Below are positions 1 through 5,383 of a stretch of DNA of 12,594 nt, piece after piece. The notes under the pieces are model-generated. The model did not search any database. It had not been told where the DNA came from and worked only from the letters and a program-made list of their open reading frames with translations. The translations under genes were made by a program, and so were the position numbers. This stretch comes from Phycisphaerae bacterium (GTDB taxonomy: Bacteria > Planctomycetota > Phycisphaerae > UBA1845 > Fen-1342). Position 1 is the first letter of the stretch; every line of letters starts with the position of its first letter. The DNA is taken from positions 1 to 12,594 of the forward strand of contig JAFGRR010000234.1 in the NCBI GenBank assembly GCA_016935035.1, given 5' to 3'.

Positions 1-1
1 A

Positions 2-1444
2 ACAACACTGACCATCGACCCCGTGACGCGGATCGAGGGCCACCTCGAAATCCAGGTCACCGTGGACACCGTCGAAAGCGTGCAGCAGGTCGTCGACGCC
101 CGCAGCGCCGGCACGATGTTCCGCGGCTTCGAGATCATCCTGCTCGGACGCGATCCGCGCGACGCCGCCCAACTCACACAGCGTATCTGCGGCGTCTGTC
201 CGGTATCGCATGCCATGGCTTCGACACTGAACCTCGACAACGCCTTCGGCGTCAGCCCACCCGACAACGGCCGTATCCTGCGCAACCTGATCCTGGGCGC
301 CAACTTCATCCAGTCGCACCTGCTGCACTTTTATCACCTCTCGGTGCTGGACTACGTCAATACGACCGGCCTGCTGGATGCCTCGCCCTGGACGCCTCGC
401 TACACGACGGCGGACATGATCACCGGCTCGGCCGCCGGCAATCTCGTCAGTCACTACGTCGCCGCCCTGGAAATGCGCCGCAAGGCCCACCAGATGGGCG
501 CACTCTTCGGCGGAAAGCTGCCGTGCACCGGTTCGTTCGTGGTCGGCGGCATAACCGAGGTGGTCACCGCCGAACGCGTAACTGAGTTCAGAGGCCTCCT
601 GACAACGCTGCGCAACTTCATCGACAACATCTATCTCGCCGACGCCAACGCTCTGGCCGCGGCGTTCCCGAATTACTATGCACTCGGCCGGGGTTACGGC
701 AACCTGCTCGCGTTCGGCGTCTTTGACCTGGATGGCAGCGGCGGAAACAGGTTGTTCGGCCCCGGCCGGTACACCGACGGCAACGCCGTCAGCATGGACC
801 CGGCCCAAATCACCGAGGACGTCAAGTACGCCTGGTACACCGCCGCCAGCGGCGACAAGCACCCGTCGGCCGGCATCACCGAGCCCGACGCCGACAAACC
901 TAATGCGTACTCGTGGATGAAGGCCCCGCACTACGCGAACAAACCACACGAACTCGGACCGCTGGCGCGCATGTGGATCAACGGCGAGTACACGAACGGC
1001 ATTTCGGCGCTCGACCGCATCATGGCTCGTGGCCTCGAGACCAAGAAGATCGCCGACGCCATGGACGGCTGGCTCGACCAGTTGGTGCCAGCCAACCCCG
1101 TCTATCAGACAAGTGCGATCCCGGTACAGGCTACCGGCGTCGGTCTGACCGAAGCCCCGCGTGGCGCTCTCGGACACTGGATGGACATCGAGAATTCGGT
1201 AATCAGCCGCTACCAGGTTGTGACGCCGACAAACTGGAACGCCGCCCCGCGTAATGACGACGATATGCTCGGCCCGATCGAATCCGCCCTGATTGGTGTG
1301 CCGGTTGCGGACATCAGCCAACCCGTCGAGGTCTTACGCGTGGTGCATACGTTCGATCCGTGCCTGGCGTGTGCGGTGCACATGGTTCGGCCAAACGACC
1401 GCCGGGACGGAGTCAGGGTGTTGATTCAGCCCGGTGTCGGCTAG
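2..1444 (+). CDS. [NiFe]-hydrogenase large subunit, 5' partial
   Basis: This is the catalytic subunit that carries the NiFe(CN)2CO centre for H2 oxidation or evolution. The frame is open from base 2 and reads TTLTIDPVTRIEGH, the usual N-terminal motif of the family, so the true start lies left of the window; the GTG at 23 falls inside that motif and is not the start. Both nickel-binding pairs are present. L1 is RICGVCPVSH (first Cys codon 188-190). L2 is FDPCLACAVH near the C-terminus. The conserved EAPRGALGHW segment lies between them. Twenty residues follow the L2 histidine (from Met-Val-Arg to Gly), the usual size and place of the peptide removed after nickel insertion. Both L2 cysteines are TGC, so this is not a [NiFeSe] enzyme. 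At about 480 residues it is shorter than many group 1 enzymes; the L2 motif looks group 1-like, but the subgroup is not settled. The small subunit would be expected upstream, outside the window. Confidence 0.96.
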   Translation, partial: TTLTIDPVTRIEGHLEIQVTVDTVESVQQVVDARSAGTMFRGFEIILLGRDPRDAAQLTQRICGVCPVSHAMASTLNLDNAFGVSPPDNGRILRNLILGANFIQSHLLHFYHLSVLDYVNTTGLLDASPWTPRYTTADMITGSAAGNLVSHYVAALEMRRKAHQMGALFGGKLPCTGSFVVGGITEVVTAERVTEFRGLLTTLRNFIDNIYLADANALAAAFPNYYALGRGYGNLLAFGVFDLDGSGGNRLFGPGRYTDGNAVSMDPAQITEDVKYAWYTAASGDKHPSAGITEPDADKPNAYSWMKAPHYANKPHELGPLARMWINGEYTNGISALDRIMARGLETKKIADAMDGWLDQLVPANPVYQTSAIPVQATGVGLTEAPRGALGHWMDIENSVISRYQVVTPTNWNAAPRNDDDMLGPIESALIGVPVADISQPVEVLRVVHTFDPCLACAVHMVRPNDRRDGVRVLIQPGVG

Positions 1445-1463
1445 CGGCCGGCACAAATGCTGT

Positions 1464-1467
1464 GGAG
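1464..1467 (+). promoter_or_regulatory. Shine-Dalgarno GGAG for the hydrogenase maturation protease
   Basis: GGAG lies 10 bases before the GTG at 1478. The in-frame ATG at 1457 has no purine-rich site before it. The GTG therefore seems the better start, and it gives a length close to that of E. coli HybD. Confidence 0.5.
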
Positions 1468-1477
1468 AAATAACGCA

Positions 1478-1981
1478 GTGTTGCAGGAGAGCCAACAACC
1501 CGTAGCGGCGCCGGCCGCGTACCCGACACTCGTGTTGGGACTCGGCAACATCCTCATGCGCGACGAGGGCATCGGCGTCCGCGTGATCGAGGCCTTGCAG
1601 GGGCGTCAGTTGCCACCCGGCGTCGAGCTCTTCGATGGTGCCACCGCCGGCCCGGACCTGCTCGATGTCCTCGCCGGTCGCCGGCAGGTCATCGTTATAG
1701 ATGCCCTCGATGGTGACTATGAGCCAGGCACGGTGCTGCTGCTGAACGCCTCCGACCTGGCCGCCCAACCGCGCCAGTGTGTCTCGCTGCACGAGATTGG
1801 ATTGTTCGAAACACTGGCCATGACGCGTATGTTGGGAGAGTCACCGCGCGGCGTGGTCATCATCGGCGTAAAACCGTTCGACGTCAGTTGCGGCCTGGCG
1901 CTGTCACCAGGCCTGACCCACTTGCTGCCGAGGATTATCGACGTGGTGTTGGCCGAACTGGCACAACGGGCCGCGAGCTAG
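1478..1981 (+). CDS. Hydrogenase maturation protease (HyaD/HybD/HupD type)
   Basis: This is a nickel-sensing endopeptidase that trims the C-terminal tail of the [NiFe]-hydrogenase large subunit after nickel loading. The N-terminal motif GLGNILMRDEGIGVRVIEAL is the family signature. With the start at GTG 1478 (167 residues; HybD has 164), the three metal-ligand positions known from HybD (Glu16, Asp62, His93) correspond to Glu30 in DEGIG, Asp75 in VIVIDALDG and His105 in SLHEIG, so all are intact. The in-frame ATG at 1457 would add seven residues but has no ribosome site. The gene lies about 33 bases after the large-subunit stop on the same strand, the usual operon position, and that neighbour still carries a removable 20-residue tail, so the pair is functionally consistent. 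It acts in the cytoplasm before any export of the hydrogenase. Function is certain at family level; the start is less so. Confidence 0.95.
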   Translation: MLQESQQPVAAPAAYPTLVLGLGNILMRDEGIGVRVIEALQGRQLPPGVELFDGATAGPDLLDVLAGRRQVIVIDALDGDYEPGTVLLLNASDLAAQPRQCVSLHEIGLFETLAMTRMLGESPRGVVIIGVKPFDVSCGLALSPGLTHLLPRIIDVVLAELAQRAAS

Positions 1982-1994
1982 AAAGGTCTTGGTA

Positions 1995-2756
1995 ATGAAC
2001 CGTCTCCCCATTCTGCTGATCGCGACTGCCATCGGGCTGTTCCTTGGCCAGACCGCACTAGCCGAGCCGGCGTGGGGCTCCAACTGTCTGGCGTGCCACA
2101 ACCAGGTGCTGGATGGCGTGCTGTTTGTTGTCGGCGAGGACACGCAGGCGGACCCCGATGAAAGCGCGACCGGCGCGACGGACCGCGGCGTATTGCAGGT
2201 CTTCAGCGCGATACGCGGCGAGACGAAGAGTCTACAGGCGGGGCTCGCCGGGCTCAGCCTCGGCAACACCTATGCCGTCGAGTTGAAGCGGTTCCGGTTT
2301 CCAGGCGTCGAGGCGGGTGGTCAATTGACATACGCGGCCGACTGCGAATGGCCCGAGTGGGGCGAGTCCGCCGGCTATTACACCGACCCGTTCATCCGCT
2401 ATACATGGGACAGCGGCCCGGCCGTGTTCGATTATGAGATCGGCATTGAGTCCGACGCCGCGTTCGACTATTACGATGTCGTGTATGCAGTGGCGGGAAA
2501 GCTGGCGGGCAGCGGAGAGTTGTTTTACGCCGAACAACACTTCTACGTGCAGGTGATGCCGCTCTATGGCGACACCAACTGCGACGGCAGCGTTGACGTA
2601 TTTGACATTGACAGCTTCGTCATGGCGATCACGGCCCCGAGCACCTACGCGCAGACCTATTGCGATGGTGACAATACACAGGCTGACGTGAACGGCGATG
2701 GTCTGGTTGACATCTTCGACATCGACCCGTTTGTGGAAGCGCTGACAGGCGGGTGA
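1995..2756 (+). CDS. Exported protein with one CxxCH motif and a C-terminal dockerin
   Basis: The 253-residue product has a signal peptide (about residues 1-23, ending TALA before EPAW) and then a single haem c-type motif, NCLACH (Cys31, Cys34, His35). The middle (about 45-185) is rich in aromatic and beta-type sequence with no family I recognise. The C-terminus (about 192-253) is a dockerin-like pair of calcium-loop repeats, GDTNCDGSVDVFDIDSFV and ADVNGDGLVDIFDIDPFV. The start is ATG 1995, preceded by GAAAGG at 1981-1986; a TTG two codons upstream is less likely. Only 13 bases separate it from the hydrogenase protease, so co-transcription is likely. The CxxCH could bind one covalent haem and accept electrons, but no distal Met/His ligand can be assigned by eye, and one CxxCH can occur by chance or bind metal instead. 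The dockerin suggests attachment to another envelope or extracellular protein. A role as hydrogenase partner is inference from position only. Confidence 0.85.
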   Translation: MNRLPILLIATAIGLFLGQTALAEPAWGSNCLACHNQVLDGVLFVVGEDTQADPDESATGATDRGVLQVFSAIRGETKSLQAGLAGLSLGNTYAVELKRFRFPGVEAGGQLTYAADCEWPEWGESAGYYTDPFIRYTWDSGPAVFDYEIGIESDAAFDYYDVVYAVAGKLAGSGELFYAEQHFYVQVMPLYGDTNCDGSVDVFDIDSFVMAITAPSTYAQTYCDGDNTQADVNGDGLVDIFDIDPFVEALTGG

Positions 2757-2818
2757 TGATGACGTGGCGGTCAGTTGTTTGTGGACGGTACTTTTCAAAG
2801 ACAATGGCGTGCCCACCG

Positions 2819-2845
2819 TGGGCCGCCGCGACATGGTTCGGCCCA
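2819..2845 (+). other. Hairpin between the two dockerin genes
   Basis: A perfect 7-bp stem, TGGGCCG (2819-2825) pairing with CGGCCCA (2839-2845), encloses a 13-base loop. No T-run follows, so it is not a typical intrinsic terminator. It could be an mRNA-processing or attenuating structure in the 127-base gap before the selenoprotein gene, or chance in GC-rich DNA. I see no convincing promoter in this gap. Confidence 0.3.
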
Positions 2846-2883
2846 GGGACAAACGGCCTCTGTAAAACGGGAGATTACTAACC

Positions 2884-3933
2884 ATGCACGAGCGAATTGT
2901 GATCAGGAAACGACTCTGGCTGCTGCCAGCCTTGACAATGCTGGCGCTCGGCCTGCTGCCCGCCCAGGCGGCAAACCGCGTGGTATTGGCCGAGGAATTC
3001 ACGAGCACGGGCTGAGGCTACTGCTCATACGCCGGTCAGGCGTTAGACATGCTCCTCGATCAATACCAGCGCGATCTCGCACTCATCGAAATCCACATTG
3101 GCGACAGCTATGCCACGGCTTGGGGGAACGCCCGACGCACCTTCTACGCCAGTGGCGGCACGGGGACGCCAAACTGCTGGTTCGACGGCATATCCCAGGC
3201 CTACGGGGCCTACACCGACGTGAACCAGATGTACAACTGGTACAACAGCCTCTTCAAAGCCCGCGACGGCATAGCCGCCGACATGACCATTCAACCATTC
3301 GCCGAGAGCCTCGGCAGCAACATGTATAGAGTCTCGGCCCGTGTGTGCATGGAGGCCGGCGCTCCGACGCGGACCATGCGCTTCCACATGGCCCAGGTGT
3401 TGAACAACTGGCCTTTGTCGCCCAGCTACTCCCGCAACACCTTCAAGCAGGCAGCCGCCTACGACCTCATTACACTGTCCGCCGGTGAATGCACGGTCGT
3501 GGAGAACGTCTTCACACTTGACGCCGACAGCGCTGCGAACCCGGATGACGTCAAGTTCATCATGTGGGCACAGGCCAACAACGCCACCGGACCGGCCGTC
3601 GTTTACCAGGCCGGGCAGATGTTCTGGCCGTTCCCCGAGGACTGCAACGATAACAACATCCCCGACCCCGACGACATCGCTTCCGGAACGTCCCAGGACA
3701 CCAACGGCAACGGCGTCCCGGATGAGTGCGAGTACATGCCAGGAGACTGCAACTGCGACGGCAGCGTGGACGTCTTTGACATCGACGCCTTCGTCATGGC
3801 AGTCACAAACCCAGCCTGGTACCCGGTCTACTATCCCGACTGCGACCGGAACCTGGCAGATTGCAATGGCGACGGGTACAACGACATCTTTGACATCGAT
3901 CCGTTCATCGCGCTCCTGACCGGCGGATCATAA
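2884..3933 (+). CDS. Probable selenoprotein: exported thioredoxin/Omp28-like protein with UxxC motif and dockerin (TGA at 3013 read as Sec)
   Basis: ATG 2884 is preceded by GGAG (2870-2873, 10-base spacer). The first 43 codons give a signal peptide (MHERIVIRKRLWLLPAL..., cleavage after about AQA, residue 29) and then VVLAEEFTSTG. An in-frame TGA follows, and the same frame continues GYCSYAGQALDMLLDQY to a TAA at 3931, 349 residues in all. EEFTST-x-GYC matches the CxxC region of thioredoxin-like/Omp28-related proteins, so the TGA replaces the first cysteine: Sec44-Gly-Tyr-Cys47. A Thr-Pro (Pro96) in GTPNCWFDG fits the cis-Pro loop. Later parts are a calcium-type DCNDNNIPD...GNGVPDECE segment (about 253-283) and a dockerin (287-349). 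A SECIS-like hairpin follows the TGA. A likely role is thiol/disulfide or peroxide redox chemistry outside the cytoplasm; the substrate is unknown. Alternatives are a nonsense mutation or a sequencing error; the absence of any other lesion argues against decay. A call starting at ATG 3049 would lose both signal peptide and active site. Confidence 0.85.
3013..3015 (+). other. In-frame TGA, probable selenocysteine codon (Sec44)
   Basis: The TGA sits between FTSTG and GYC, where thioredoxin-like relatives carry the first Cys of CxxC. The gene itself ends in TAA. Genes ending at 2756, 6727, 4061 (minus) and 6824 (minus) all use TGA as stop, so genome-wide TGA-to-Trp recoding is not the explanation. 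Confidence 0.82.
3023..3048 (+). promoter_or_regulatory. Bacterial SECIS-like hairpin just downstream of the UGA
   Basis: The upper stem ACGCC (3029-3033) pairs perfectly with GGCGU (3039-3043) around the five-base loop GGUCA (3034-3038). Below it, A3027 can pair with U3044, leaving U3028 bulged. Then C3026-G3046 and U3025-A3047 can pair with A3045 bulged, and G3023-C3048 with C3024 bulged. Counting the U of UGA as 1, the loop GGUC occupies 22-25. In E. coli fdhF the eighth codon is also GGU followed by C, placing the SelB-contacting G23 and U24 at the same positions. The bulged U is at 16 here rather than 17. Known function of such elements is to bring SelB-GTP-Sec-tRNA to the ribosome. The fold was made by eye without energy calculation. 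Confidence 0.78.
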
Positions 3934-3961
3934 GCCGCGACACCCCAACATCCGAACCACG

Positions 3962-4005
3962 CAACACGGGCGGCATCCTCATCCACGAGGATGCCGCCCG
4001 TATTG
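3962..4005. terminator. Strong bidirectional hairpin terminator between convergent genes
   Basis: Fifteen perfectly paired bases (3966-3980 with 3987-4001, arm ACGGGCGGCATCCTC) enclose a six-base loop, ATCCAC. One C/A mismatch is followed by three more pairs (CAA with TTG). It lies 28 bases after the TAA of the selenoprotein gene and 55 bases beyond the stop of the minus-strand epimerase gene. T-runs are weak on both sides, but stem length and convergent position make termination, or mRNA 3'-end protection, the best reading. Confidence 0.75.
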
Positions 4006-4060
4006 ATGCTCTCACAGCTGGCGTGGCGGCAAGCCTTCGTACCTGATTTTCTTGAGACTA

Positions 4061-5278
4061 TCACGCCTCCGCAATCATCTCCTCCAGCAGCTTCCAGCAA
4101 AGGAGCAGCGCCCGCGGCACATGGAACGGTCCCTTCCAGGTTCCACCTTTCAGCGGCGACAACACGGAGCCATCGCGGCGCAGATACGCGAACCACTCAC
4201 CATGCTCCGGGTCGGGAAAGTGCCCGAAGGTATACTCGTGCACCTGCTCATACATCCGAGCGTATTTCTCGTCGCCCAGCAGGTGATATGACAGCAGCGC
4301 CGCGTACAGCGTCTCGCAGTGCGGCCACCAGAGCTTCATGTCGTGCTCCAGTTGGGTCGGCGGCTTGCCGTCCACGTCGATTAGGTGCAGCAGTCCACCG
4401 TACTCGCTGTCCCAGCCACGCTCGAACGAGATATCGAGAACGCGTGCCGCGCGCTGAATGAGATCGCGCGCGCCACGCCTGCGCGCCACCTCCATGATGA
4501 ACCACGCCGTCTCGATGGCGTGGCCGGGGTTCATCACGCGTCCCTCGGGCTCGTCGATCTTTTGGCCGGCCGGGCCGACCGTCTCTAGTACGCAAGCATC
4601 GGCGTCCCGCACGAAATCCCGCATGATCTCATCGACCGCGCTGTCGATGACGCGTTCGTACTCCGGGCTGTCGTCAATAGTCAGCATGATCTCGGCCACG
4701 CTCAACAGGCACATCAGCGGCGACAGGGCCTTCATCGGCCGCGTGCGCGGATCGACCTTCGTCGCCTGAGCCGGCGACTGCTCACCGTCAACCAGCGACC
4801 GCCACAGCGCGATCGCACGCTGCCGCCATGACTCCTCACGGGTGACTCGGTAGATCGCCGCGAATGCCATCAACGCGAAAACCTCGCTGTACGAATATCG
4901 CCGCATGCGCAGCGGCCGACCATCACGAGCCACAAGGAAGTACATCTTGCCCAGGTCGATCGGCGGGTCGCCGGCACCGACTGCTTCGTGGCTGCGCTCG
5001 AAGCAGTGCCGCACCAGGAAATCGCATCCGTGGCGGGCGAGTGCGAGCCACTCGGGCCGTTGCTCGACGCGTTCGTGGAGCGTCGCAAACAGCCAGGCGG
5101 CCCGTCCCTCGAGCCACACCGGCTTGTCGGTGCCGTAGATGCCACCATCGCGATCCAGGCACATCAGGAACCCACCGTGCTCGCGGTCCACCGCGTGTCG
5201 CTGCCAGAATGGGACAACATCTTCCAACAGGGAATCCCGGTGCACATCGCGCCACAGCTTGAGCCGATCCACGTTCAC
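4061..5278 (-). CDS. AGE-family sugar epimerase (N-acylglucosamine 2-epimerase/renin-binding-protein type)
   Basis: This is a cytoplasmic (alpha/alpha)6-barrel enzyme that interconverts sugars epimeric at C2, such as GlcNAc and ManNAc. The product has 405 residues from GTG 5278; the family is usually about 390-430. Recognisable elements in order are HGGFLMCLDRDG, the KPVWLEGRAAW active-site strand, KMYFLVARDG, the RRYSYSEVFA helix, NPGHAIETAW with His253, KLWWPHCETLYA, and GGTWKGPFHVPRAL with His386. The two histidines match the catalytic pair described for this family. The GGxxKGxFHVPR ending is closer to GlcNAc 2-epimerase/RnBP than to what I recall of cellobiose 2-epimerases, but the sugar substrate cannot be fixed by reading. 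The start is chosen because GGAGG (5287-5291) stands eight bases before GTG 5278; in-frame GTGs at 5293 and 5287 overlap or precede that site. It is divergent from the FAD oxidoreductase and could share control with it. Confidence 0.92.
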   Translation of the reverse strand: MNVDRLKLWRDVHRDSLLEDVVPFWQRHAVDREHGGFLMCLDRDGGIYGTDKPVWLEGRAAWLFATLHERVEQRPEWLALARHGCDFLVRHCFERSHEAVGAGDPPIDLGKMYFLVARDGRPLRMRRYSYSEVFALMAFAAIYRVTREESWRQRAIALWRSLVDGEQSPAQATKVDPRTRPMKALSPLMCLLSVAEIMLTIDDSPEYERVIDSAVDEIMRDFVRDADACVLETVGPAGQKIDEPEGRVMNPGHAIETAWFIMEVARRRGARDLIQRAARVLDISFERGWDSEYGGLLHLIDVDGKPPTQLEHDMKLWWPHCETLYAALLSYHLLGDEKYARMYEQVHEYTFGHFPDPEHGEWFAYLRRDGSVLSPLKGGTWKGPFHVPRALLLCWKLLEEMIAEA

Positions 5279-5383
5279 GCCCAGCACCTCCACACCGCCC
5301 CATGTCGACAGGCCGCATTATCGCCCGGCGTCGCGTATGATGCACGGCGTAAGGCAACCTAGCGAGCGCCGCCGGGAGTCGTG
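5279..5383. promoter_or_regulatory. Divergent promoter region between epimerase and FAD oxidoreductase genes
   Basis: This 105-base gap must hold the 5' signals of both divergent genes. On the plus strand TATGAT (5336-5341) is one base from the consensus -10 and lies 43 bases before the oxidoreductase ATG. On the minus strand GATAAT (5317-5322) could serve the epimerase. Neither has a clear -35 at 16-18 bases, so these are candidates only. No clear operator palindrome was seen. Confidence 0.35.
5287..5291 (-). promoter_or_regulatory. Shine-Dalgarno GGAGG for the AGE-family epimerase
   Basis: On the minus strand GGAGG is followed by eight bases and GTG 5278. This near-ideal spacing moves the start five codons inside the longest open frame, which begins at GTG 5293. 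Confidence 0.65.

Noticed and set aside
1334..1444. Possibility that the hydrogenase is a [NiFeSe] enzyme
   Set aside because: Both cysteines of the C-terminal DPCxxC motif are TGC codons and the frame has no TGA; the selenocysteine candidate is in a different gene.
2775..2803. Promoter before the selenoprotein gene (TTGTTT as -35)
   Set aside because: No -10-like hexamer occurs 16-18 bases downstream.
2232..3008. Minus-strand open frame of 258 codons across the dockerin genes
   Set aside because: It lies antisense to two well-supported genes, has no recognisable domain and has no ribosome site worth noting.
2775..3329. Plus-strand open frame of 184 codons overlapping the selenoprotein start
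   Set aside because: Its translation is Arg/His-rich with no domain or signal, it is in another frame, and it is explained by GC-rich shadowing of the real gene.
2884..3933. TGA at 3013 as tryptophan (altered genetic code)
   Set aside because: Genes ending at 2756, 6727, 4061 (minus) and 6824 (minus) all use TGA as stop, tryptophan is otherwise TGG, and the position calls for Cys rather than Trp.
2884..3933. Pseudogene with a nonsense mutation
   Set aside because: There is no second stop or frameshift, the start signals and all downstream domains are intact, and a SECIS-like hairpin is correctly placed. Not fully excluded without homologs.
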